The notes: generated by a model from the letters alone, not told the origin. A stretch of DNA of 41,750 nucleotides from Microbispora rosea subsp. aerata (GCF_014647835.1 NZ_BMPY01000046.1:1-41750); one strand, 5' to 3'; positions 1 through 7,273 are shown, counted from the stretch's first letter. Translations and numbers: made by a program.

Positions 1-54
1 CATCCGGACCGCGCGCTCGCGAAGCTCTTGGGGGTACTTCCTCTGGGCTGGCAT
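1..54 (-). CDS. IS3-family transposase OrfA, N-terminal fragment
   Basis: Only the first 18 residues are visible (MPAQRKYPQELRERAVRM), running off the left edge. This is the typical start of IS3-family OrfA proteins, which carry an N-terminal HTH that binds the IS ends. A GGAAGGGAG ribosome site lies about 10 bases upstream of the ATG. In intact elements OrfB follows and is translated by programmed frameshifting. Whether this copy is intact cannot be judged. Confidence 0.6.
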   Translation of the reverse strand, partial: MPAQRKYPQELRERAVRM

Positions 55-109
55 CGTGTCGTGGTTCTCCCTTCCGCCAGCAGATGATGCTGGCTTCAGG
101 GCCTCCACA
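1..109 (-). mobile_element. Terminal segment of an IS3-family insertion sequence, cut by the window edge
   Basis: The segment reads leftward from a likely terminus at about 109, where the minus strand begins TGTGGAGGCCC, through a short leader to an OrfA start at 54. IS3-family ends typically start with TG. The element sits inside an AICE traSA gene, whose reading frame is sensible up to about position 110 and then stops within a few codons of the IS. The opposite end and the target duplication lie outside the window, so the family call rests on the 18 visible OrfA residues. Confidence 0.6.
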
Positions 110-440
110 AAAGGCGGATCGGTTCACAGCCGACCAGGCGCAGGAACGAGGTCCGGTCCAGCAGCAGCCACGACAGGCCCGCCGAGGGCAGGAAAGCGGC
201 CATCACCAGGGCCAGGCGCCAGCCGTACAGGGTCCAGATGACCCCGAGGCTGACCGGGACGGCCACCGCGACCGGATGCCGCACGACCAGGCGGGCCATG
301 CCCGCAAACAAGCGGGACAGCCAGATCACGATCGTGACGATGGCGGGGGTCTGCATGACGGCCGGGCGGAAGACCACGGCCGTGTCTGGTGTGGTGGAGA
401 CGAGGTTGCGTGCCTCGTCCCCGGGAAGTTTCTTGAACAT
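110..440 (-). pseudogene. traSA: traSA/FtsK-SpoIIIE-type DNA transfer protein, N-terminal part, truncated by an IS
   Basis: In AICEs this membrane-anchored FtsK-like ATPase moves double-stranded DNA between mycelia. What remains is the N-terminal region: a short cytoplasmic start (MFKKLPGDEARN), a first hydrophobic segment around residues 32-50, a second around 60-90, and the entry to the cytoplasmic part (LVGCEPIRLL). The frame then ends because the IS3-family element begins at about 109. All ATPase motifs are missing. Start chosen at 440 (ATG with GAGGA upstream); an ATG at 464 is the alternative. The rest of the gene may lie beyond the IS outside the window. A 3' fragment of a homologous gene is in AICE 2 at 11693. 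Confidence 0.65.
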
Positions 441-526
441 TAGGCTTGGTGTCCTCTCAGGCATTGGCGTGTGTGAGAGATCCCGGGGGCCGCTGGAATG
501 CCAGTTCCAGCGGCCCCGCTCGTGTG

Positions 527-829
527 TCAGGCCGCCGAGTCGGTGGCCTGGGTGTGTTCGGCGTGGAGGCGCTCGCAGTCGGCGAGATATCGCGCGGCGG
601 CGTTGAAGATTTCCCGCGCGATGTCCAGGTCTTCGGCGGTGACCGGCCCGGCCCCAGTGGTCGAGACCGTCACGTCCGCCTCGTCGGACTCCAGCACCAG
701 GTACGGCCGCCCGGACTCCAGCACCCGAGCCCGCGCCCGAGTGATCGAGGCGTAGAACGAGATCCCGATCCGGGGACGCTCGCCGGGATCGATCGACATC
801 GACAGGTGCGTGTACGGCCGCCCGGTCAT
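527..829 (-). CDS. Small conserved-type AICE protein, function unknown
   Basis: This 100-residue protein lies between pra and traSA, a position usually filled by small conserved AICE ORFs. Its ATG overlaps the stop codon of the pra-like gene (ATGA at 826-829), so the two are translationally coupled. The sequence (MTGRPYTHLSMSIDPGERPRIG, then an acidic C-terminal helix with ARYLADCERLHAEH) has no membrane segment or catalytic motif that I recognise. About 90 bases without a gene separate it from traSA. The corresponding gene in AICE 2 has been deleted. Confidence 0.6.
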   Translation of the reverse strand: MTGRPYTHLSMSIDPGERPRIGISFYASITRARARVLESGRPYLVLESDEADVTVSTTGAGPVTAEDLDIAREIFNAAARYLADCERLHAEHTQATDSAA

Positions 830-1242
830 GCCGCCGCCTCCTTGCCGTTGCTGGCCGCCTTGGCGTGAGCGCGAGGAGCGCGCATCTCCCGTGCCCGGAT
901 GGAGTAGGCGAGCCGTCCGGACCCGTTGACGTAGGGGGTCACGGTCAGCCCGTCGAACTCGACCGGTGTGAACGGCAGGCCCGCAACCTGGGCCGGGGGC
1001 ACCGGCTGAACCGGAGCGAGGATCTTGACGGCCACGGTCTTCTGCGCCGCCTTCAGCGACGGGTCGGCGTCCATCACGGGGATCTGCCAGACGAGTTCGC
1101 CCGTCTGCTTGTCCCGCGCCTGGACGAAGCGGCCGTTGCTCGACGCCTCGAAGTCCTTGACCGGTTCGACCTCACCCACGGCGTAGCAGCCGTAGGGGAA
1201 GATCTGGCCGAAGCTGATCGGAATGGGTCCCTGTAGAGCCAT
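826..1242 (-). CDS. Pra-like activator of AICE replication, integration and excision
   Basis: The 138-residue protein begins MALQGPIPISFGQIFPYGCY and contains the stretch VWQIPVMDADPSLKAAQKTV. This is the conserved pattern of actinomycete proteins annotated as plasmid replication, integration and excision activator. In pSAM2 Pra switches on rep, xis and int and is itself repressed by KorSA. The ATG at 1242 follows a strong GGGAGGGCGG site; an in-frame ATG at 1302 lies inside the promoter/operator region and is less likely. A broken homologue is present in AICE 2 (12212-12486). The function is inferred from family and position. Confidence 0.7.
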   Translation of the reverse strand: MALQGPIPISFGQIFPYGCYAVGEVEPVKDFEASSNGRFVQARDKQTGELVWQIPVMDADPSLKAAQKTVAVKILAPVQPVPPAQVAGLPFTPVEFDGLTVTPYVNGSGRLAYSIRAREMRAPRAHAKAASNGKEAAA

Positions 1243-1276
1243 GATTACCGCCCTCCCTTCTTGCACGGTCAGCCAC

Positions 1277-1349
1277 CTTGACTGACCAAGCTGTGTCTCC
1301 ATTAAGCACTGAACCCACTTGGCTAGTCAAGCAGTCCAAGTGGGTTCAG
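1277..1349 (-). promoter_or_regulatory. pra promoter with two operator-like palindromes and a 14-bp inverted repeat
   Basis: Two 14-bp palindromic sites, CTTGACTGACCAAG (1277-1290) and CTTGGCTAGTCAAG (1318-1331), lie 28 bp apart upstream of the pra-like gene and fit CTTG-N6-CAAG. The second overlaps a minus-strand -35-like TTGACT, with a -10-like CTTAAT 18 bp downstream. A perfect 14-bp inverted repeat (1309-1322 and 1336-1349, 13-nt loop) overlaps the second site. The GntR gene ends just upstream, so the inverted repeat may also act as its terminator. The binding of the adjacent repressor is an inference from the pSAM2 KorSA-pra circuit. Confidence 0.55.
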
Positions 1350-1363
1350 GCGGGAAAGTTGGA

Positions 1364-2095
1364 TTACCTAATCGGGTAGGCGTCCTCAAGCTCGTGACGA
1401 TCGCCGGGAAGCACCGTCTCCACGACGGCCCACGGCTTGCCGGTCGCATCGCAGGCGACGGCATAGACGGCCAGCAGCGCGGCCGAGGTCTTGACGCCGA
1501 GGAGGTCGCGCTCCTCTTTAGTGGGGTTGCGTGCGGTCACGTGCTCGACGATGTGGTCCAGCTCGACACCGGCCGCGGCTTCGACGTAGCGCCGTACGCC
1601 CTGCTTGAGGTCGTCGGTCTCTGTCAGCGGGCTACCTTCCGCCACGTCCGCCGGCACCCAGGTGGAGGAGATCTCAGACGCTTCGTCATCGCGGGTGACG
1701 AGGGTCTTGCGGAGGACGACCGGCGACTTGGGCGTGATGTCGAGGTAGGCCGCGATGCGGTTCGGGGCCGGTACCGGCCCGGCCGACAGCAGCGAGCTTC
1801 CGACCTGGGTCTCTTTGCGGTCGAGCAGTTCCCGGCCCGTGCGGACCTGCCGCCCAGAGGCGATGGCGGGACGGCCGCGTACGAATCGGCCCTTGCCCTG
1901 ATGGGTGACGATCCACCCCTGATCTCGGAGTACGCCCAGCGCCTTGACCACCGTGGGCCGCGCCATGCCGAATTCGGCCATGAGTTGGTGTTCGCTCGGC
2001 AGCGGTGAGCCGGGCGGATATTCGCCTGATTCGATGCGCCGTTCAAGTTCGGCGATCAGTTGGGCGTACTTGGGAGGAGTGTATTCAAATGACAT
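1364..2095 (-). CDS. GntR-family transcriptional repressor (KorSA type, HutC/UTRA subfamily)
   Basis: A 243-residue protein. The N-terminal winged helix-turn-helix (about residues 8-75) carries the GntR signature PPGSPLPSEHQLMAEFGMARPTVVKAL. The C-terminal UTRA effector domain (about 95-240) ends with an ETVLPGDRHELEDAY-type segment. In pSAM2 the GntR protein KorSA represses pra and so keeps the element integrated. This gene lies directly upstream of a pra homologue with palindromic sites between them, so the same role is expected. Its own promoter region has a different 17-bp palindrome (2122-2138) that could serve autoregulation. Start ATG at 2095, with ATACACTCCTCCC on the plus strand supplying a GGGAGGAG ribosome site. 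Confidence 0.85.
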   Translation of the reverse strand: MSFEYTPPKYAQLIAELERRIESGEYPPGSPLPSEHQLMAEFGMARPTVVKALGVLRDQGWIVTHQGKGRFVRGRPAIASGRQVRTGRELLDRKETQVGSSLLSAGPVPAPNRIAAYLDITPKSPVVLRKTLVTRDDEASEISSTWVPADVAEGSPLTETDDLKQGVRRYVEAAAGVELDHIVEHVTARNPTKEERDLLGVKTSAALLAVYAVACDATGKPWAVVETVLPGDRHELEDAYPIR

Positions 2096-2121
2096 CAGAG
2101 CCCCGCATTCAACATGCCTGT

Positions 2122-2138
2122 CTAGCCATGCAGGCTAG
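2122..2138. promoter_or_regulatory. Palindromic operator candidate upstream of the GntR gene
   Basis: CTAGCC-N5-GGCTAG is a perfect 6-bp dyad centred about 35 bases upstream of the GntR start codon. It shares a GGCTAG half-site with the operator-like palindrome at 1318-1331 in the pra promoter, which supports autoregulation by the same protein. No functional proof is visible. Confidence 0.45.
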
Positions 2139-2210
2139 CAGTGCAGGTGTGTCGTGCGAAGGCCCATTGCCGACAGGAGCCCGTAACCTAAGGGCAGCGA
2201 ACCGCCGTCC

Positions 2211-2504
2211 CTAACGGACCTCACCCGTCAGCAGGTCGAACCAGGTCGCCCAGCCCTGCCGGACCGACCACCGGTGAGTCTCGGCGATCTCCGGTTCTCC
2301 GTCCTTCTGGACGGTACGGCGGATGTAGGCCAGCCCGCCGGACTGGCACAGTTCGTAGAACCTGGCCTGGCAGTCGCAGGTCCAGGCCAGGACTCGCACC
2401 CGCCGTGCGGGCGTCGGCTCCCACCACTCCAGTTTCCGGAAGTATCCCCGGCGGATGGGGACGTGTGCGCTGTGCAGGCGATCCGGCTCGTCGAGGTCGT
2501 TCAC
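2211..2504 (-). CDS. Small conserved AICE protein (Cys-containing, LAWTCDC motif)
   Basis: A 97-residue protein starting at GTG 2504, which overlaps the stop of the preceding gene as GTGA. The core RVRVLAWTCDCQARFYELCQSGGLAYIRRT and the C-terminus DLLTGEVR closely match the protein at 15202-15477 in AICE 2, so this is a conserved accessory family of these elements. The CDC and ELCQ cysteines may bind a metal. Function unknown. It is the third gene of a tightly overlapping three-gene operon starting at 3006. A longer frame reading back to 2786 overlaps a real gene and was not used. Confidence 0.65.
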   Translation of the reverse strand: MNDLDEPDRLHSAHVPIRRGYFRKLEWWEPTPARRVRVLAWTCDCQARFYELCQSGGLAYIRRTVQKDGEPEIAETHRWSVRQGWATWFDLLTGEVR

Positions 2505-2842
2505 GAGGCATCTCCCGCCAGGTACGGCGGACGGGGGTACTGCTGGCGCAGTTGCCCGTACCGGTGCGCCACCCGCCGAGCAGCGGTGCCGACGTCGCAG
2601 GCCGGGCCGAAGGCGTAGACCGGCCGCCCGCTCGTCGAGGTACGGCCCGAGCGCCAGCGGAACCAGCGGCCATCGGTCCAGACGACCAGCTCGACCCAGA
2701 CCGACACCAGCGCCAGCCCGTACCCCGCGTGGACGTCGGCGGCCACGCCGTACTGCTCCAGTTCCAGGCGTAGCCTCTCGGCGCACTGGGCAGCGGTGAC
2801 GACCAGGGGGCGACGGCCCGCCACGAGCCGATCGGCGCTCAT
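2501..2842 (-). CDS. Hypothetical AICE-associated protein
   Basis: A 113-residue protein with no motif that I recognise. It is rich in aromatic residues in the middle (VWVELVVWTDGRWFRW) and ends with a basic, proline-rich tail. Its ATG overlaps the stop of the zinc-binding small protein (ATGA at 2839-2842) and its own stop overlaps the next start (GTGA at 2501-2504). The unit is therefore a coupled operon of three small genes. Nothing indicates a membrane location. Confidence 0.6.
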   Translation of the reverse strand: MSADRLVAGRRPLVVTAAQCAERLRLELEQYGVAADVHAGYGLALVSVWVELVVWTDGRWFRWRSGRTSTSGRPVYAFGPACDVGTAARRVAHRYGQLRQQYPRPPYLAGDAS

Positions 2843-3006
2843 GACGCCACCGCCCTACGGCCCGAGCCCGAGCACTCGAAACACTCGACCGTGGACAGCT
2901 CCACGATCACGCCGTTAAGCCGGTACTCGGCATCCGCCGACGCCCGCCGAACGAGCCGCCAGCCCTTCCCCCGGCAGGCTCCGCACCTCTCCGTCTCCGT
3001 AACCAT
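2839..3006 (-). CDS. Small zinc-finger-like protein (two CxxC knuckles)
   Basis: A 55-residue protein with CGACRGKGWR near residues 8-17 and CFECSGSGRR near 42-51. The two CxxC motifs followed by Gly-rich turns resemble the DnaJ-type zinc-binding repeat. It is the first gene of the 3006-2211 operon and ends in an ATGA overlap with the next gene. Such tiny CxxC proteins are frequent in AICEs and are usually thought to aid protein or DNA contacts; no function is assigned here. It lies divergent from the HTH-TPR gene, with the intergenic region at 3007-3149. Confidence 0.65.
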   Translation of the reverse strand: MVTETERCGACRGKGWRLVRRASADAEYRLNGVIVELSTVECFECSGSGRRAVAS

Positions 3007-3149
3007 GGGGAAAGGGTCGTAATTGCAGGTCGCTCAACCCATCCCGCGCCGATATTCCGGCCGGGCATGCCGATATCCCTTGACGGGTTAACCCCAACCC
3101 GGAAGCTTGGAAATACAGGCAGTCAAGCAGACGCAAGGGGAAGCGCCTT
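3007..3149. promoter_or_regulatory. Divergent promoter region with a palindrome and a helical-period repeat
   Basis: The region separates the small-protein operon from the HTH-TPR gene. It contains a plus-strand -35-like TTGACG (3080-3085), overlapped by the 10-bp palindrome GGGTTAACCC (3085-3094). A direct repeat GCCGATAT occurs at 3048-3055 and 3069-3076, spaced 21 bp or two helical turns. No convincing -10 element can be placed. The arrangement suits a regulator acting on both directions, possibly the HTH-TPR protein itself. Confidence 0.35.
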
Positions 3150-4637
3150 ATGCCCGCAGAAGCGGCGGAACCGGTCATGATCCCGCCTGACCTCTGGCAG
3201 CGCCCTGAAATGCTCGACGCCCTGAAGAAACGGAACATCGGGCAGGTTTTCCGGCTTATCAGGCAATACGCGGGCGTAAGTCAGACTCGCATCGGCATTG
3301 CCGTGAACCTCAGCCAGGGCAAGGTCAGCGAGATCATGCGCGGAAGCGCGCAGGTCACAGCGCTTGATGTGTTCGAGCGGATCGCCGATGGACTGCGCAT
3401 GCCCGACCCGGCCCGGCTCGCTCTCGGACTCGCCCCCCGCTCCTCCGGCCGTACCCAGTTCATCGAGACCGCCTCATCCCGTCGCGCTATCCCTTCTCGG
3501 GATGGGATGCCAGGGAGTCAGCTCCTTAGCGTCGAAGGCGTGGTGATCGGCCCGCGCCCGACCGACGACCTGTGGGATGTCGACCTTCTGACGCTGGCCT
3601 GGGTAGTGGGAAGGCTGGATGCCCGGATGGACCGACGAACGATGCTGCTCCTCGCGGCCGGAATGACCGCCGAAACCGCGGCCTCTATCGCGGACCCCTG
3701 GGAACGCCTTTCCCGTGCGCTGAGGGGACCGCAGATGCTCGACGACGACACCATTGAACGGCTTGAAGCGCGCACCATCGGCTTCCACCGGCTCGAATAC
3801 GTCATGCCCGCCCGAGCCATCTATCAAGGGCTGACGACGCACATCAACGAGCTGAGCACCCTGCTTCAAAGTGGCCCGCCCGAGCGTTACCGGCGCCGCC
3901 TGGCGGCAACAGCCGGCGAAGCCGCAACGCTGGCGTCCTGGATCGCCTGGGACCTCAAGCAGCCCGCGCAGTCGGTCTCATTCGAGCGCGTCGCCGCCCT
4001 GGCCGCCGAGGAGAGCGGACACCGCGTCATCCAGGCATGCACCTACGCCTACCGGTCGTACGCCGTCACCGGCCCCGAGGCCGTCGAGCACATCCGACGC
4101 GCCCAGCAGTTTCTCCCGGCCGAGGGAGACGACGCGACCCGCGCATGGTTGCTGGCCCGCGAAGCCGAAGAGTTGGCCGCACTCGGCGACGGCCAGGCCG
4201 TCGAGCTGTTGCAGCGAGCCGAGGAAGCCCACACCCGAGCCCGGCCCCACCGAGAGCGCGCATGGACACGCTTTCTCGACGCCGGACGCATGGCCGCCTT
4301 CCAGCTCTCGACCTACGTACGGCTCGGCGACGAGCAGCACGTGACAGAGGCCGGCCAAGCCGCCCTTGCCGCTCTCGGCCAGGACGAGGACCAAAAGCGC
4401 GTGTCAGTCGTCTACGCCGACATCGCCCAAGCCCAGCTCCAACTCGGCGACGTGACCGAGGGAGTCGCCTACGCCCGCCGCGCCCTCGAAGCAGCCCAGC
4501 GCACCGAATCCACCTGGGGCATGCAACACCTCGCCAAGGTGGAGAAGGCACTCGCAGCCAGGCCCGACCATGCCGCCCGCGAACTACTCGGCGACATCCG
4601 CGCTACTCGCCGCGCTCTGGGGCCGTCTCCCGCCTGA
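3150..4637 (+). CDS. XRE-family HTH regulator with C-terminal TPR-like repeats
   Basis: A 495-residue protein with an N-terminal helix-turn-helix at about residues 25-85 (IGQVFRLIRQYAGVSQTRIG ... LSQGKVSEIMRG). A long helical region follows, rich in Ala/Leu/Arg repeats (about 210-490), of the TPR/Bacterial-transcriptional-activator type. This HTH-TPR architecture is common among actinobacterial regulators that respond to small signals or partner peptides. The start at 3150 follows AGGGGAAG; ATG 3177 (MIPPDLWQRP) is possible. The 3' end overlaps the 3' end of convergent cutA by 35 bases. Its role in the element is unknown. Confidence 0.75.
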   Translation: MPAEAAEPVMIPPDLWQRPEMLDALKKRNIGQVFRLIRQYAGVSQTRIGIAVNLSQGKVSEIMRGSAQVTALDVFERIADGLRMPDPARLALGLAPRSSGRTQFIETASSRRAIPSRDGMPGSQLLSVEGVVIGPRPTDDLWDVDLLTLAWVVGRLDARMDRRTMLLLAAGMTAETAASIADPWERLSRALRGPQMLDDDTIERLEARTIGFHRLEYVMPARAIYQGLTTHINELSTLLQSGPPERYRRRLAATAGEAATLASWIAWDLKQPAQSVSFERVAALAAEESGHRVIQACTYAYRSYAVTGPEAVEHIRRAQQFLPAEGDDATRAWLLAREAEELAALGDGQAVELLQRAEEAHTRARPHRERAWTRFLDAGRMAAFQLSTYVRLGDEQHVTEAGQAALAALGQDEDQKRVSVVYADIAQAQLQLGDVTEGVAYARRALEAAQRTESTWGMQHLAKVEKALAARPDHAARELLGDIRATRRALGPSPA

Positions 4638-4932
4638 TCCACTCCAAGTAGTCCGGAGTCCCCTGCACGATCGGCACCGCGACGATCTCAGGCACCTCGT
4701 ACGAGTGCAGCTCACGCACGCACGCCGCAAGGTCCTCGAAGCGATCAGCGGTCGTCTTCATGAGCAACAACCACTCTTGTGTCCGCTGAACATCCCCCTT
4801 CCACCAGTAGGTAGAAGCAATGGGTCCCGTTACCTGGGCGCACGCTGCCAGTCGGCGAGCGACAACCGCTGAAGCGATCCGCTCAGCCTCTCGCCGAGTG
4901 TCCGCAGTGACATGCACCTCGATCGCACTCAC
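4603..4932 (-). CDS. cutA: CutA1 divalent-cation tolerance protein
   Basis: A 109-residue protein, the usual CutA length. Recognisable family features are the N-terminal ferredoxin-like start (AIEVHVTADTRREAERIASAVVARRLAACAQV), the central YWWKGDVQRTQEWLLLMKT strand-turn and the LHSYEVPEIVAVPI strand near the end. CutA forms stable cytoplasmic trimers linked to copper tolerance, although its biochemical role is not settled. It is a single gene, convergent with the HTH-TPR gene. Confidence 0.9.
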   Translation of the reverse strand: MSAIEVHVTADTRREAERIASAVVARRLAACAQVTGPIASTYWWKGDVQRTQEWLLLMKTTADRFEDLAACVRELHSYEVPEIVAVPIVQGTPDYLEWIRRETAPERGE

Positions 4933-5113
4933 GGTTGCTCATTTTACGTTCCTCAGCATCATGTGTGTCACACGGTATCTGCATTACAGCACTCACCGAT
5001 GCGCATGGAGATGCGTGCCCTATTGCCGAACGATTTGCGATACCATGCTCACATCATTCAGCATACGCCAGTATCTGTGACGCATTTCCCCCGCATAGCC
5101 GACTTAAACAGAA
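4933..5113. other. Intergenic AT-richer stretch without a gene
   Basis: About 180 bases between cutA and the lipoprotein gene. Composition changes sharply here from GC-rich to roughly half AT, marking the left edge of the lower-GC cargo block (about 4930-7000). I see no ORF, hairpin or promoter that I can defend. Confidence 0.4.
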
Positions 5114-5641
5114 TCATTTACCGGGGCATGCATTTTGTGGGACTTTTGTATTTTTGTGGCCAAATGGAGACTCCTCCAACCCCAGGCCGGTCCAGTAGAC
5201 TCCAGAAGCCGCTTGGGGTTTCCCATCTGGAAGTTGGATCACAAAAAACTCAGAGACATACTGCTGCCCATCCATCGTTGTGCCGCGAATCTCCAGTAGC
5301 CATCCACCTTCCGACGGCCCCTTTTGTGGAATAAGCACCCCTCTCATGACTTTGGGCTTATCTCCAGGCAGCAGGCACCATTTGAGAGCATCATTCAATA
5401 ACATCTCGCACGTACCGGCACTACGCACATGCCTCGTACAGAAATTGGCGATGCCATTTTCCGCCACTCCGGAAACAATTTTTCCGAGGGTCGACTCTGC
5501 CATATCTTTGGTGAAAGTAGGAAGCGGAGCTTTGGCTTCATGCGACGTAGTCGTGCAGCCGACCGAGAACATCATGACTGCGACGACGAAAGTTATACGC
5601 CTAGCCAAAAACACAGAGAACACCCCATCTATAGATTGCAA
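5114..5641 (-). CDS. Probable lipoprotein of unknown function (lower-GC cargo)
   Basis: Up to 175 residues. A basic N-terminus (LARR) is followed by a hydrophobic stretch and a lipobox-like FSVGC, with the Cys at about residue 29, then a Thr/Ser/Pro-rich linker. This points to a membrane-anchored extracytoplasmic protein. The mature part has four further cysteines (NFCTRH, GTCEML, KWCLLP, NACPGK), which suggests disulfides. No ATG fits. TTG at 5641 overlaps a terminator-like hairpin, and GTG codons at 5623 or 5614 are alternatives. It follows the secreted-protein gene on the same strand. Base composition is lower in GC than the flanks. Family not recognised. Confidence 0.55.
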   Translation of the reverse strand: MQSIDGVFSVFLARRITFVVAVMMFSVGCTTTSHEAKAPLPTFTKDMAESTLGKIVSGVAENGIANFCTRHVRSAGTCEMLLNDALKWCLLPGDKPKVMRGVLIPQKGPSEGGWLLEIRGTTMDGQQYVSEFFVIQLPDGKPQAASGVYWTGLGLEESPFGHKNTKVPQNACPGK

Positions 5642-5681
5642 CCATATAAGGGCCAGGTGCGCGCCCGGCCCTTATATGGTT
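5640..5681 (-). terminator. Strong hairpin between the secreted-protein and lipoprotein genes
   Basis: A perfect 15-bp inverted repeat (5640-5654 and 5667-5681; arm AACCATATAAGGGCC) has a 12-nt GC-rich loop. It starts 12 bases after the stop of the upstream gene and lacks a clear T-run. It would terminate or attenuate that transcript and overlaps the putative start of the lipoprotein gene. It could alternatively be a regulatory hairpin of the downstream gene. Confidence 0.65.
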
Positions 5682-5692
5682 ACCACTGATCG

Positions 5693-6736
5693 CTAAATAC
5701 AGAAGCCCCCATCAATGTAGTTGCACGTTTCGCCATTAAACCAGTTGGTCCATTGGGGGCGACCGTCATTCTGGGCAACCTTCACCGACACCTGGTGCCT
5801 GGTAGTTCGCTGGGAAGTCGTCTCCCCCTTCCAGTAGGTGCTCATCTTGCCAGGTTCGGGGTAGTCATAGACCAGCTGCTCCTCGCAGTGATTATAGCTG
5901 CCACCGACGGTGAACACACTGTACAGTTGAACCTCGTAGCTTATCGAGCGACATGTGCCAGTGCTCGGGTTTTGCGGACTATAATCAACCGAATACAGGG
6001 TTGGAGAATCGGCGGCAGCCTCCTGGCCGCGCCCGCACGAGATCAGCGCGCCTGCCGCGATGGTATTCCGACATGTGTTCCAGGCTTCGAAGCTGTAGTA
6101 ATTCCAGCTAGAATTTCCGTCGTACTTCAGGACGAAACGCTTGTAGCAAGGCTCCTCCCAGAAGTCGGTGTAAGTTTTCCTTGCTGCGCAGTACTCGTGA
6201 TACTGCTCGACATACGGCGCCTCTGCTGCCGCTAGAGCCTGCCTGGATCCCGACTGAGGATCATCCTGCGCGTGCGGGTCAGGGTCTCGATCATCCCACT
6301 CGACCGTGACCAGGCACGGGTTATTGCCGTCCTGATCGTTTCTGGGCCCGCCGATATAGCGAACCTGCGTCGTGCTTCTGGGGAGAATCAGCGTCTCGGG
6401 TCCCCGCTCACATCGGGAGTCGGGGAGGATCTTGGCGACATCTACAGAGATGACGTTGTACTCCGACGCCACGGCTTGAGCCGACCTGGCCGCGCTTATT
6501 CCCTTGGCCTGAATCCGCTGCGCGAACTCGCCGAGGAGCCGGCTGCCAGTTGGGGTGTCGGTGATGTTCTTAGAGTTCTTGGCATCGAGTACAACAGTCG
6601 TCGGTGCCTGTGGTGGGTCAGCAGCCTGCGCTTGGACCGATGTTGCGCCGGCGGCTGAAGCTGGAGGCGTGTTGGCAAGCAGCAACACCGATGCCGCAAC
6701 AGTGACCGCAATCGCGGTCCATCGTCTAGTGGACAT
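5693..6736 (-). CDS. Cys-rich secreted protein of unknown function
   Basis: A 347-residue protein. The N-terminus MSTRRWTAIAVTVAASVLLL followed by ANTPPASAAG is a classical Sec signal peptide with an ASA cleavage site near residue 30. The mature part has a Pro/Gln-rich linker, then a C-terminal half rich in Cys, Tyr and Trp (EYCAARKTY, EEPCYKRF, NTCRNT, STGTCRS, NHCEEQ, ETCNY, GGFCI), so several disulfides are expected. Start at ATG 6736, preceded by AGGAGGAG; upstream ATGs (6760, 6817) extend it without adding signal features. No family recognised. It lies in the lower-GC cargo block and is followed by a strong hairpin. Confidence 0.6.
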   Translation of the reverse strand: MSTRRWTAIAVTVAASVLLLANTPPASAAGATSVQAQAADPPQAPTTVVLDAKNSKNITDTPTGSRLLGEFAQRIQAKGISAARSAQAVASEYNVISVDVAKILPDSRCERGPETLILPRSTTQVRYIGGPRNDQDGNNPCLVTVEWDDRDPDPHAQDDPQSGSRQALAAAEAPYVEQYHEYCAARKTYTDFWEEPCYKRFVLKYDGNSSWNYYSFEAWNTCRNTIAAGALISCGRGQEAAADSPTLYSVDYSPQNPSTGTCRSISYEVQLYSVFTVGGSYNHCEEQLVYDYPEPGKMSTYWKGETTSQRTTRHQVSVKVAQNDGRPQWTNWFNGETCNYIDGGFCI

Positions 6737-7080
6737 GGAAGGGGTAGACTCCTCCTGCATCGAAGGGTGCTCCACGGGCGGGGATACGTCGCCAAACGGG
6801 CCCGCCCGTGGATTCATCGCTTAGATCGTAGGCCAATTGTTCCCAATTGATACACCCTTGACTTTGCATTCCACATGAGCTAACAGATCTATTGAGATTG
6901 AAGAGAAGCGACTAGAAAGACGCCCGACTGACGTCCCTACGACCTCGCATGAATGACAATCTGTGAACGCTTAATTGCAAAGGCCGTCGTATCGCTGCAC
7001 ACGTTGTCCCGGAGGCTGTCCCCCTCGGTCTGGAGATCAAGCGCGGCCAGATCCAGTGTGGTCGTGACACCGCGCTGGAC

Positions 7081-7170
7081 GAGCGATGACCCGCTGATAT
7101 TTGCCGAATCGCGCTTGTAGATATCGAGCGATGACCCGCTGATATTTGCCGAATCGCGCTTGTAGATATC
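7081..7170. repeat. Perfect tandem duplication of a 45-bp unit
   Basis: Positions 7081-7125 and 7126-7170 are identical. Because the unit is a multiple of three, a minus-strand frame reads a 15-residue repeat (LDIYKRDSANISGSS twice, then LVQRG...). The unit contains GATAT/ATATC ends. Perfect identity suggests a recent duplication or replication slippage. Whether the frame is coding is unclear. Confidence 0.8.
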
Positions 7171-7273
7171 AAGGCGGCGGCGCGCCGCGCCGCCGCACCG
7201 CGGCGCATCGCCCGCCCGCCGTCCGGGCGTGCGGCCTGGGGGCCGGTCCCGGCCGGCAGCGGCTCGCGCCGCC
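7168..7273 (+). repeat. GC-rich dispersed repeat, copy A
   Basis: A roughly 105-bp GC-rich block whose 45-bp core (7208-7252) matches 18955-18999 at 44 of 45 positions, in the same orientation. The core contains the palindrome-like CGCCCGCCGTCCGGGCG. Both copies begin after ATCAAGG. A weaker relative lies near 24160-24215. It is probably non-coding; its nature is unknown. Confidence 0.6.

Noticed and set aside
7081-7170. CRISPR array
   Set aside because: The two repeats are directly adjacent with no spacers, and no cas gene is present in the window.
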